Part shown: positions 36,656-44,022 of the stretch, piece by piece
How the letters are laid out: the number at the start of each line of letters is the position of its first letter
Position numbering within the stretch: the stretch's first letter is position 1
Assembly (NCBI GenBank): GCA_963809695.1
Contig: CAWEKI010000011.1
Span: 8,999-72,998 of the forward strand
Direction: 5' to 3'
Length of the DNA stretch: 64,000 nucleotides
From: JAGDMJ01 sp963809695
Lineage (GTDB): Bacteria > Bacteroidota > Ignavibacteria > UBA10030 > UBA6906
The notes under the pieces: generated by a model
Databases searched by the model: none
What the model was told of the DNA's origin: nothing
What the model saw: only the letters and a program-made list of their open reading frames with translations
Made by a program: the position numbers and the translations under genes

Positions 36656-36735
36656 GGATTACCATCTTAACCCATCCACCGCACACATGCTTTGCCTTTG
36701 GGTGGGGAAACAAAGACCGTAAGCAGGTCTTCTAG

Positions 36736-36760
36736 GTCCTGAGTAAGAGCGTCTCAGGAC
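36736..36760. repeat. GTCCTGAG hairpin after the lipoprotein gene
   Basis: GTCCTGAG (36736-36743) and CTCAGGAC (36753-36760) form an 8-bp stem 15 bases past the end of the minus-strand lipoprotein gene. AGACC...GGTCT (36714-36730) lies beside it. The stem is related to the GTCCTGA arms at 36341 and 37322. Confidence 0.6.
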
Positions 36761-36774
36761 GACAGAGAGCGTCG

Positions 36775-37206
36775 TCACTGTGGAAACTTCGGCGGGGCAG
36801 ATTCTTGCCCGGGCCCTTCAGGGGCATTGGGATCCACCGGCCCTGTGAGGACCTTGAAACGGATCTGCTTGCTCGTTGCCTCGATAACCTGGATCGTCAG
36901 TTCCTGGAAAATAATGAGGTCGGATTCATTCAGGTCGTACTGGAGTTGCTGGGAATAAACGGGCTTCGTCAACTCCTCGCCATATTCCCGGTAACCGATC
37001 GCTGCTATCCGGGCCGCCACGCCGTCGTAGATGAGCTGTTGAGTGATCGGTGTGGGGTGTTCCGCGATTTTTGTCTGACCCGAAACGGTCACCATAACGC
37101 TCCCTACGGTGGCCTGTTTTTCTACGCCGATATCATAATCCTTGTAGAATTTCGAGCTCGCCGAACAGCCGGCGAGCAACAGACAGAGAACCAAGACCTT
37201 ACGCAT
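36775..37206 (-). CDS. Hypothetical lipoprotein
   Basis: A 143-residue protein with a lipoprotein signal peptide (MRKVLVLCLLLAGC, lipobox Cys14). The mature part is mixed alpha/beta (DYDIGVEKQATVGSVMVTVSG ... QLQYDLNESDLIIFQELTIQVI) and ends in a proline-rich tail. GGAGGAAGTT before the ATG fixes the start at 37206 and not further upstream. I do not recognise the family. It is probably attached to a membrane facing the periplasm. Confidence 0.72.
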   Translation of the reverse strand: MRKVLVLCLLLAGCSASSKFYKDYDIGVEKQATVGSVMVTVSGQTKIAEHPTPITQQLIYDGVAARIAAIGYREYGEELTKPVYSQQLQYDLNESDLIIFQELTIQVIEATSKQIRFKVLTGPVDPNAPEGPGQESAPPKFPQ

Positions 37207-37321
37207 AACTTCCTCCTGCAGGGACTTCTTCAACCTAAAGATTCGTCTACCCATTGTCAAGCAGCCGCAACGGCAGGTTGTCTGGCCATGCAACGAGGCC
37301 CCGGAGGCGATGCTCTTTGTA

Positions 37322-37373
37322 GTCCTGAAGTGCCTGCCCTGAAATGATATTATTCAGGGCCTCTATTCAGGAC
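37322..37373. repeat. Second copy of the GTCCTGA nested palindrome
   Basis: GTCCTGAA (37322-37329) pairs with TTCAGGAC (37366-37373), and inside it GCCCTGAA (37336-37343) pairs with TTCAGGGC (37353-37360). Between arms it shares GCCTGCCCTGAAATGA and TTATTCAGGG with the copy at 36341-36398. It lies 17 bases past the end of a minus-strand gene. Confidence 0.75.
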
Positions 37374-37390
37374 ACGTCACTACAAGCAAT

Positions 37391-37741
37391 TTAGTTGCTT
37401 CTCCTTTTTCTGCGAGGAGCGTAGCTTCTATTTGATTTCTTCATCTGCACATCACTGAACCGCCTCTCCTCGTCGCTACCGGCCGCCTTTCCGATTGCCC
37501 AGAGGTGAACAATCGCTTGTAGGAGGTTGTGATATCTCAGAGCCTTCCACCCAGCTTTGCACTCCGACATAAGGGTCCTCAAGTCGTCCAGCACAACGTT
37601 GAGGGCTTCTAGTTCCTCGGAACTCACCTGGCTCATCTCTGCCAGGATTTCTTTGCGGAAATCCTCGACACTCTTCTCTGCAAGGTAGCCTTCTCTTTTC
37701 AGAGCGCCCTTCCCCCGCCTCGAATGGGAAAATACGTCCAT
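37391..37741 (-). CDS. Hypothetical small helical protein
   Basis: A 116-residue charged, mostly helical protein without a signal peptide or membrane segment (SVEDFRKEILAEMSQVSSEELEALNVVLDDL...). It ends in a strongly basic tail (RRKRRSN), which could bind nucleic acid. A good SD (GGAGG) precedes the ATG. I do not recognise a family. It stands alone between repeat elements. Confidence 0.6.
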   Translation of the reverse strand: MDVFSHSRRGKGALKREGYLAEKSVEDFRKEILAEMSQVSSEELEALNVVLDDLRTLMSECKAGWKALRYHNLLQAIVHLWAIGKAAGSDEERRFSDVQMKKSNRSYAPRRKRRSN

Positions 37742-37861
37742 GTGCCACCTCCGCTTCTTTCACTCGGGTCACTACCCCAAAATGTTGAATTGTCTGTTGA
37801 AATCTACATCGTTTTGAGTCTCAAGGCAATCGACGGGATGCCGAAATTCCGCCCTATGACA

Positions 37862-37896
37862 GAAAAAAACCGGCACAATGCCGGGGCCTTTTTTTG
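37862..37896 (-). terminator. Bidirectional terminator hairpin
   Basis: CCGGC (37870-37874), loop ACAAT, GCCGG (37880-37884), with seven A residues on the left and T-rich sequence on the right, so it can end transcripts from both sides. It sits 26 bases past the end of the minus-strand two-helix membrane protein gene. Confidence 0.8.
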
Positions 37897-37921
37897 CTGA
37901 GACTTACTCAAAACCACTTCG

Positions 37922-38194
37922 TCACTTCACGCCGAGTTCAGATTTGTAAAGTGCTTTGCAGGACGTGTTGTACACCCATGCAACGAATGCTCCAACCAGG
38001 AAGCCTTCAATGAACCCACCGACCAAACCATAGACAATGCCGAAGAAGCTTCTCTCGAGGTAGGGTAAGAAGGAGGCAAAATGGCCGAAGGTAAGCCCTG
38101 CTCCGAATAAAACAGAAACAATCGTTCCAAGGCAGAAAGCTAAACCCAACAGCATCCCAATAGCCAATCCAAACGCTCTCACGCGCAGTTTCAT
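37922..38194 (-). CDS. Small two-helix membrane protein (family often labelled phage holin)
   Basis: A 90-residue protein with two hydrophobic helices (FGLAIGMLLGLAFCLGTIVSVLF and IVYGLVGGFIEGFLVGAFVAWVYN). The pattern MKLRxxxFGLAxGxxxGL...GLVGGFIEGFLVGxxxAWxYN matches short proteins widely labelled bacteriophage holin in environmental genomes. There is no phage gene nearby, so a lysis role is doubtful. GGAGG upstream fixes ATG 38194. Confidence 0.7.
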   Translation of the reverse strand: MKLRVRAFGLAIGMLLGLAFCLGTIVSVLFGAGLTFGHFASFLPYLERSFFGIVYGLVGGFIEGFLVGAFVAWVYNTSCKALYKSELGVK

Positions 38195-38379
38195 GATTGC
38201 CTCCAGGTTGTTATTTTCAGACCAAGGACGGTGAACCCGGTATTGCTCTGCTTTGAGCAGAAGATACTGTTCAACTCCACGAAAAGCAAGGAGCCTCAAT
38301 TCTCCGATCATTTGTCCGCCAGAAACAAGAACGCCCGGACATTAACGCCCGGGCTCTGCATCAGATGAGGTCCATAGCC

Positions 38380-38520
38380 TTAGCGGACTTGGATGTTTCC
38401 GTGGTCAATGGGAAATAGAATCGGGACTCCAGTTCCCTGCAGTTGATCCGTTGGAGAAACGACAGGCGATGAATTATCCAAGCATCCCACCAGCAAAAGT
38501 GCAACAGACAGAACTTTCAT
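38380..38520 (-). CDS. Very small predicted lipoprotein
   Basis: A 46-residue frame that begins MKVLSVALLLVGC, a complete lipoprotein signal with lipobox LVGC, followed by a short Ser/Pro-rich mature part ending in DHGNIQVR. AAAGGGC lies a few bases upstream. Such short secreted peptides are easily missed. No family is recognised and it could be a remnant of a longer gene. The palindrome GCCCGG...CCGGGC at 38335-38355 follows it. Confidence 0.45.
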   Translation of the reverse strand: MKVLSVALLLVGCLDNSSPVVSPTDQLQGTGVPILFPIDHGNIQVR

Positions 38521-38712
38521 GGCTTTGCCCTTTCTGATGATTGGTGAATGGGTGAATGTGATCCGAGTGGGGTTCTCGTTCTGGGATGGGACTGCGGGGT
38601 CGTCGGGTAGAACAAAGAGCGGAACACTCGGCGGCCCGTCGGAACCAACCTGGATTTCGAGCACGCCCACGTGTAACGCAAGGCTATGATATGCTTTGAG
38701 GCTTGCAGCCAG

Positions 38713-38868
38713 GGGGTCGTTGTGGTGAGCCCTTCGACTCACTCGCAGAGAACGCTCGTTCGCTCAGGGCGAGCTCTGCACGGAGGGGATTGTGCCGGGG
38801 TCCAGAGCAGCGGACCGTCCCGATCTTTCGGACCGGGACGGACTTGATGGCTGGGGAAGCCATCGTGC
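38713..38868. repeat. Mosaic intergenic repeat, copy 1
   Basis: The left 108 bases are nearly identical to 54363-54470 and hold the arms GCCCT...AGGGC around GAGAACGCTCGTTC. The right part carries CGTCCCG...CGGGACG and ends in the hairpin GATGGCT-GGGGA-AGCCATC (38846-38864), which is also found at 54363-54538 and, inverted, at 43230-43279. No open reading frame of a transposase is present. Confidence 0.85.
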
Positions 38869-39059
38869 ATATTTGTGCCGGAAAGATATACTTCTGTTCA
38901 ACAAATGTCAAGCATTAAATGCCCCACGTGCGCGATGCTCGCCTGTTGGCGGTTTCGCGTAGCAATCAATGAATCACAACGGCCACCGAAGTGCTGATTG
39001 CGCATCTTGTTTTCGTTTGTTAGCTTTCAAGGCACCCATGACAGGAAGGAAGGCCTACT

Positions 39060-40745
39060 GTGCGGAATCATCTCATATCATTCACGCTCCTGGTGATCAT
39101 GTTTCTCTTTCTCGCAGACGGAAGTATCAGCGCCCCTGCCGCTGATTCCTTGATCACTCTCACCTCATCCAACCTGCCCATCATCGTCATCCACACGCAC
39201 GGCCAGACTATTCAAGATGAGCCGAAAATCACTGCCGACATGGGGGTCATCGACAACGGGGCGGGGCAACGTAACTCTCCGGGCGATCCCTTCAATGGCT
39301 ACAACGGAAAGATCGGGATTGAAATCAGGGGGTCAAGCTCGCAGAGCTTCCCGAAGAAACAATATGCAGTGGAGACGCGGGACACCCTGGGAAATGAGCT
39401 GAACGTGCCACTCCTGGGACTTCCGGATGGGAGCGACTGGGTGCTTTATGCCGTCTACAATGACAAGTCCCTCATCCGCGACGCGCTCATGTTCACGATC
39501 GCGCGCGCGCTCGGGCGATACGCAAGCCGGGCACGGTATTGCGAGGTGATCCTGAACGGTGAATACGTTGGGGTCTACCTTCTTCTCGAGAAAATAGGAA
39601 GGGGCAAGAATCGCGTCAACATCAGCAAACTCGGCGCGGCTGATACTCTCGGCGACGCGGTTACCGGAGGCTATATCGTAAAAATCGACAAGACCGAGGG
39701 GAGCTCGACGGCCGGCTGGTACTCGGGATTGCCTCCGTATCCGTGGGCCACTCAACGGATCCACTATCAGTACCATTATCCCAAGGCCGAAAACCTTGTC
39801 TGGGCTCAGCAGAGCTATATAACCCTGCACTTCCGCGACTTTGAAGTGGCGATGTATGGATCCAGTTTTGCCGACTCAGCCACCGGCTATCCCCATTGGC
39901 TGGATGTCGATGCGCTGGTAGACTACATTCTTCTGAATGAACTCGGCAAGAATGTTGACGAGTTTCGGCTCAGTTTTTTCATGTACAAGGACAGGGACAG
40001 CAAGGGAGGGAGACTTATCATGGGTCCGCTGTGGGATAATACTCTCGCGTTCGGGAACTGTGACTATTACGATGCCTCACTGGTCGAAGGATTTCAATGG
40101 ACCTACCTCACGGAGAACACCGCTTTTCTTCACGATGATATGTACCAGATTCCTTTCTGGATGAAGAAACTCCTGAACGATCCCACGATCCGCGGGAAGC
40201 TTCGGCAACGGTGGAACACATTGCGCACGGAAGGGTTCTCCCTCGGGCGGATCACATCGGTCATCGATTCGCTCACGACCCTCCTGGGTGAATCCCATGA
40301 GAGGAATTTCCTACGGTGGTCGATCCTCGGTCAGTATGTCTGGCCCAACTACTTTGTCGGCAAGACGTACGCGGAGGAAATAGACTACCTCAAGAACTGG
40401 ATCGACCTGAGATTACTCTGGCTGGATCAGGCGTTTAGCACGTCATCGGTCGGAGGTTCGCCAGGAGAGGCGGAAATCCCCGAGCGATTCGAGTTGGCGC
40501 AGAATTTTCCGAACCCCTTCAATCCCTCCACGACGATGCGCTATGCATTGCCTCGGCGATCGCATGTGAGACTCACGGTCTTCAACACGATGGGGCAGCA
40601 GGTGACCGAACTGGTCAACGGCGAGATTGAGGCGGGAAACCATGAGATCACATTCAACGCGGCGGGGCTGGCATCGGGAGTTTACTATTACCGACTCCAG
40701 GCAGGCCCCGTGGCGGAAACGAAAATGCTGTTGTTTTTGAGGTAG
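39060..40745 (+). CDS. CotH-kinase family protein with T9SS sorting domain
   Basis: A 561-residue secreted protein. A signal peptide (MRNHLISFTLLVIMFLFLADG) is followed by a CotH kinase-like domain with RGSSSQSFPKKQY, YNDKSLIRDALMF, NGEYVGVYLLLEKIGRGKNRV, VKIDK and GPLWDNTLAFGN, the order of motifs in the CotH family. The C-terminus from about residue 480 is a T9SS type A sorting domain (QNFPNPFNPSTTMRYALP ... SGVYYYRLQAG ... MLLFLR). CotH phosphorylates spore coat proteins in Bacillus; here the substrate is unknown and probably extracellular. The start is GTG with AGGAAGG upstream. Confidence 0.92.
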   Translation: MRNHLISFTLLVIMFLFLADGSISAPAADSLITLTSSNLPIIVIHTHGQTIQDEPKITADMGVIDNGAGQRNSPGDPFNGYNGKIGIEIRGSSSQSFPKKQYAVETRDTLGNELNVPLLGLPDGSDWVLYAVYNDKSLIRDALMFTIARALGRYASRARYCEVILNGEYVGVYLLLEKIGRGKNRVNISKLGAADTLGDAVTGGYIVKIDKTEGSSTAGWYSGLPPYPWATQRIHYQYHYPKAENLVWAQQSYITLHFRDFEVAMYGSSFADSATGYPHWLDVDALVDYILLNELGKNVDEFRLSFFMYKDRDSKGGRLIMGPLWDNTLAFGNCDYYDASLVEGFQWTYLTENTAFLHDDMYQIPFWMKKLLNDPTIRGKLRQRWNTLRTEGFSLGRITSVIDSLTTLLGESHERNFLRWSILGQYVWPNYFVGKTYAEEIDYLKNWIDLRLLWLDQAFSTSSVGGSPGEAEIPERFELAQNFPNPFNPSTTMRYALPRRSHVRLTVFNTMGQQVTELVNGEIEAGNHEITFNAAGLASGVYYYRLQAGPVAETKMLLFLR

Positions 40746-40881
40746 ACCTCAGATCAATGTGTCACCAGCAGGCGGGGCGAACTATGGATAATCGATAATT
40801 GCCTCGATGGCGGGGCCTGGTATACATGTCGATTGACTTTGGCGTTCTCCCGACCTATCTTACGCGCTGGAGGTCCCTCAT

Positions 40882-41703
40882 ATGGCAACCACCACTTTTA
40901 ACCTCGCCACCACCTATCCAATAACCCCGGCTCAAGCCGAACAGTACCGCAAAGAGGGCCACATCCTCCTTCGCGGCGTGACATCGCTCGAAGAAATTGA
41001 CTACCTCCGTCCTCTCATTGTGGGCTACACCGATAAGGTCGTAGATACCCACGGCACCAGGGTACAATTGGAGGACTCGAGCACACTCTTTACGCAAGTG
41101 ACAAATCTCTGGCGGAGTAGCGAAGCAATCCGGGAGTTCGTATTCGCAAAGAGGTTTGCCCGGATTGCCGCACAGCTTATGGGAGTGAAAGGGGTCCGCC
41201 TTTACAAGGACCAAGTCCTCCTGAAGGATCCTGGAGGAAGCCGGACACCATGGCACAAAGATCACTTTTATACCCCGTTGGCCACACACAATACCATCAA
41301 GATGTCCCTGGCCCTGACGGAGGTGTCGCAGGAGATGGGGCCGATAGTTTTTGTGACCGGTTCGCATCACAGCGGGCTGTTTCCAGAGGTCCCATTTTCA
41401 TTGAATACTCAGGAGATATTCAGCCGGGTAATCAAAGCCCGCCGAATCCCTACCGTGGCCCACATCATGAGTGCCGGCGACGCCACATTTCATTCGGGCG
41501 ATGTCCTCCACTCCGCACTGGAAAACACAAGCGCACGACGTCGTGAGGTTCTTTCGATTATCTACTATGCTGACAAGACGTTGGTCATGGTACCCACATA
41601 CGAACAACGAAAGGTCGAAATGAGAGAGTACTTGCCGGGTCTGGACCCGGGCGAGGTTGCAGCGACCGACTTGAATCCGCTCCTGTATCAATCACCGGAG
41701 TGA
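40882..41703 (+). CDS. Phytanoyl-CoA dioxygenase family protein
   Basis: A 273-residue Fe(II)/2-oxoglutarate-dependent oxygenase. The iron ligands are His125-x-Asp127 (in TPWHKDHF) and a distal His210 (in SGDVLHSALENTS), with the Arg that should bind 2-oxoglutarate shortly after. The family hydroxylates a wide range of small molecules, so the substrate cannot be told. It has no signal peptide. It stands alone, downstream of the CotH gene. Confidence 0.9.
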   Translation: MATTTFNLATTYPITPAQAEQYRKEGHILLRGVTSLEEIDYLRPLIVGYTDKVVDTHGTRVQLEDSSTLFTQVTNLWRSSEAIREFVFAKRFARIAAQLMGVKGVRLYKDQVLLKDPGGSRTPWHKDHFYTPLATHNTIKMSLALTEVSQEMGPIVFVTGSHHSGLFPEVPFSLNTQEIFSRVIKARRIPTVAHIMSAGDATFHSGDVLHSALENTSARRREVLSIIYYADKTLVMVPTYEQRKVEMREYLPGLDPGEVAATDLNPLLYQSPE

Positions 41704-42119
41704 AGTATGGTGGCCAGAGGCCACGAGGCAGTGGCGCCATCTGGTGGAAGCAGTTCCGAGAGACCCCCGAAAACCTCGGGATTCTTGAGCATATTTGACT
41801 TTGGCAAATGGGGTAAGTACATTTGCGCCACACACACATGCGTGCTCTGACTCGACGTAGGAGTCAGTGTACCGCCGAGTGTTCCGTCCTCCGTCTTACT
41901 TGACGACCCACCGAGTCCTACTTCAAATCGACGATCTATCATGGCATTCGCGTTGAAGAGAAACCTCTCACACGCTCAAAGGAGGTAGCCATGTCGCGGA
42001 CAACCGCATTCTGTCTTACCTCTGCAATTGCGCAGCCTGGTCACCAGCCCCTGACATCGACAAGATACTTTCCTACTTTACCATCCATCCCAGGAAACTA
42101 GCTCAGGAAGGAGACTGAT
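41704..42119. other. Intergenic stretch with a palindromic repeat
   Basis: No gene seen. CTGACTC (41847-41853) and GAGTCAG (41861-41867) form a hairpin, and the surrounding 35 bases resemble, in the opposite orientation, 54283-54318 (shared core GAGTCCTACxTCGAGTCA). An SD (GGAAGGAG) for the NTF2-like gene lies at its right end. Confidence 0.5.
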
Positions 42120-42545
42120 ATGATTGGAGCACTTATTGCCAGAAAAGCCATTGCGGGCTCTTTTGATGCTTTGAACCGACACGACTTAACGAAGTTCATG
42201 TCGTCCTGGCGGGATGACGGGGTGTTTGTCTACCCTGGTGAAATATCTTCAAGCGGCACCTTCAGGGGGAAAAGCGCTGTCGAAAGCTGGTTTCGGAATT
42301 TCTTTGACCAATTCCCGAGTATCAAGTTCGATCTCAAAAATATCTGTGTCCGGGACATCTTTGCCTTTGGAGGAACCAATGTAGTTGCAGTGCACTGGGA
42401 CATTCAACTCACAAACCGGGGCGGGAGGGTAGGTCAGAACAGTGGAGTGACGGTCGTCAGCATCAATGGCGGCAAGGTGGTCATGGCAAAAGATTATATC
42501 TTCGACCTGGGTGAGAATTTCAAGCTGAATTGGGGTGCGATGTAG
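42120..42545 (+). CDS. SnoaL/NTF2-like protein, first
   Basis: A 141-residue protein of the NTF2 superfamily (cone-shaped alpha+beta barrel). It has the typical opening helix with LNRHDLTKFMSSWRDDGVFVYPGE, GTFRGKSAVESWF and a closing strand VSINGGKVVMAKDYIFD. Members are isomerases, hydrolases or ligand-binding proteins; the catalytic residues cannot be assigned here. No signal peptide. It is the first of three NTF2-like genes in a row. Confidence 0.82.
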   Translation: MIGALIARKAIAGSFDALNRHDLTKFMSSWRDDGVFVYPGEISSSGTFRGKSAVESWFRNFFDQFPSIKFDLKNICVRDIFAFGGTNVVAVHWDIQLTNRGGRVGQNSGVTVVSINGGKVVMAKDYIFDLGENFKLNWGAM

Positions 42546-42570
42546 TAAATTGACACTTACGGAGGTCAAT

Positions 42571-43026
42571 ATGAAGAAGTTATGCCTTGTCATTGCAGTC
42601 CTCTTGCTGCTTCCTTCTGCGTATCTCGTTGCGCAAGAATGGTCGGCGGCGCAGAAGGAAATCTGGAAGGTTGAGGAAGGGACTGTCGCAGACATAGAGA
42701 AGGGCGACGTCGAGAAACTCATGAGCTACGTTCACCAGGATTATCGTGGGTCTGGTCATGGCAGTCCCCTCCCAATTGACAAACCCATTTTTCGCAAACA
42801 GCTTGAGGAGATGCTAAAGACCTACCCGGCAAGAAGTTTGTTTCTGCAACCAGCCGCCATTCAAGTCTTCGGAAACACTGCGATAGTCCACTACATTGCG
42901 ACGATAACTCTGAAATCAGTGGATGGGAAAGAGGCGACATTACAAACAGCGTACACCGACGTCTTTGTGAAACAAGGTGAAAAGTGGCTCATCGTTGCCG
43001 ACAACGGCTATGAGTTGAAAAGGTGA
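42571..43026 (+). CDS. Exported NTF2-like (DUF4440-type) protein, second
   Basis: A 151-residue protein with signal peptide MKKLCLVIAVLLLLPSAYLVAQ. The rest is an NTF2-like domain (KVEEGTVADIEKGDVEKLMSYVHQDYRG ... TLQTAYTDVFVKQGEKWLIVADNGYEL). ACGGAGG precedes the ATG at 42571, 25 bases after the previous stop, so the two are likely in one operon. Function unknown. Confidence 0.8.
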   Translation: MKKLCLVIAVLLLLPSAYLVAQEWSAAQKEIWKVEEGTVADIEKGDVEKLMSYVHQDYRGSGHGSPLPIDKPIFRKQLEEMLKTYPARSLFLQPAAIQVFGNTAIVHYIATITLKSVDGKEATLQTAYTDVFVKQGEKWLIVADNGYELKR

Positions 43027-43229
43027 GAGACGATTGCGTATGGATGTGCAACTGCCAGTATTGCAGCCCGGGCTTCCCTGTGCTGTCCTTCCTACGAGGA
43101 CAGATTAACCCGCTTCGATTCTCCAGATGCAGCGGTGCCAGGACGCGGTGCATCTCCTGCGGTATTCAGATTCCCTTGTAAATCCGGTCTGATTCTGTGT
43201 GCCCTTGACTTTGGTTCAGGCGTGATGTT

Positions 43230-43279
43230 CATTTCCGGCAAACGCACAATGGCTTCCCCAGCCATCGCGTCCGTCCCGG
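43230..43279. repeat. Mosaic intergenic repeat, partial inverted copy
   Basis: Read on the minus strand this holds CCGGGACGGACGCGATGGCT, the loop GGGGA, AGCCATTGTGC and then TTTGCCGGAAA. It matches the right end of the repeat at 38713-38868 (CCGGGACGGACTTGATGGCT...AGCCATCGTGC, later TGTGCCGGAAA). The large left module is missing. Confidence 0.75.
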
Positions 43280-43367
43280 TTGATTGGATGGGGATCCGCC
43301 TCGGCGAGCCTCGAAGTTCATCATTCCTTTGTAGACACAAGCGTTCGACAAAAAAAAGGGGGTCAAC

Positions 43368-43853
43368 ATGTCTACCAGGTCGGTCTTCACGCTCATAGCC
43401 TGTGCATGCCTTTCATTCATCGGATGCGCTCCGACACCGTCTGTTGACACTCGCGCTGAGGCGAATGCGATACGCACCCTCGATGCTCAGTGGACCGCTG
43501 CAAGTAAGGCGGGGGATATCGACAAGTTGGTCCTTCTCTATGCGCCGGACGCTGCAGTGATAGCACCAGATGCCAAAATTTATGTTGGGCACCATGCTAT
43601 TCGACAATCACTGCAAACTTGGCTTGCCGACACTGTCGAATTCGGAACCTCCTCGGGCACAATAGATGCCATTGAGGTGGCGGCTTCCGGCGACCTTGCA
43701 TACGCCCGCGGTTCTGGCCGCTTCAGTCAAAACACGCCGAAGGGGCTTGTTGATTGCTCGGAAAAATGGGTGGCTGTTTACAGAAAGATTGACGGCAGAT
43801 GGAAGATTATTGTAGATATCATCAACAACGACAAGCCAGTAAGGGGCCAATAG
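43368..43853 (+). CDS. DUF4440/SnoaL-like lipoprotein, third NTF2-like protein
   Basis: A 161-residue protein. The signal MSTRSVFTLIACACLSFIGC ends in a lipobox (FIGC), so the mature protein is probably lipid-anchored. The domain is DUF4440-like: IRTLDAQWTAASKAGDIDKLVLLYAPDAAVIAPD, then GSGRFSQNTPKG and a closing KIDGRWKIIVDIIN. The ligand is unknown. A mosaic repeat fragment separates it from the second NTF2-like gene. Confidence 0.85.
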   Translation: MSTRSVFTLIACACLSFIGCAPTPSVDTRAEANAIRTLDAQWTAASKAGDIDKLVLLYAPDAAVIAPDAKIYVGHHAIRQSLQTWLADTVEFGTSSGTIDAIEVAASGDLAYARGSGRFSQNTPKGLVDCSEKWVAVYRKIDGRWKIIVDIINNDKPVRGQ

Positions 43854-43893
43854 TGCTCGCTGTCCGGTTATAGTGAAGCCCAGAACTCACTAA

Positions 43894-43917
43894 GCCCACC
43901 TGGAAATGAGCGTGGGC
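43894..43917 (+). terminator. GCCCAC-type hairpin after the NTF2-like gene
   Basis: GCCCAC (43894-43899) and GTGGGC (43912-43917) around CTGGAAATGAGC. The same hairpin occurs at 56984-57007 and, altered, at 54642-54666 and 52002-52023, each time at a gene end. It overlaps the upstream extension of the following TPR frame, which supports the later start at 44023. Confidence 0.55.
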
Positions 43918-44022
43918 ATTAGTTTCCATATTCTGGAACCTATTCTGATCGCCTTGTGTATTGTATATCAGACGGCCACGAGCAGTACCCATAGCGTAGG
44001 CCCGTTCCAGAACTGGAGGGTT

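Larger units (their letters stand above)
35833..36774. other. Long non-coding stretch rich in palindromes
   Basis: About 940 bases with no plausible gene on either strand. The first half is pyrimidine-rich with short degenerate direct repeats (variants of TTCACCATTCAC and TTCACGGTTC between 36257 and 36330). From 36320 on there are at least six separate palindromes, listed individually. A 22-base direct repeat (CCGTTGCCC-C/T-AGACGAAGAAAG) occurs at 36181-36202 and 36443-36464. Confidence 0.7.

Noticed and set aside
38713..38868. Insertion sequence
   Set aside because: No transposase frame lies in or next to any copy; only short palindromes are shared.
41688..41942. An 84-codon minus-strand frame with a GTLTPTSSQST motif shared with a frame at 54252
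   Set aside because: The similarity is explained by a shared palindromic DNA repeat (core GAGTCCTACxTCGAGTCA) and not by a common protein.
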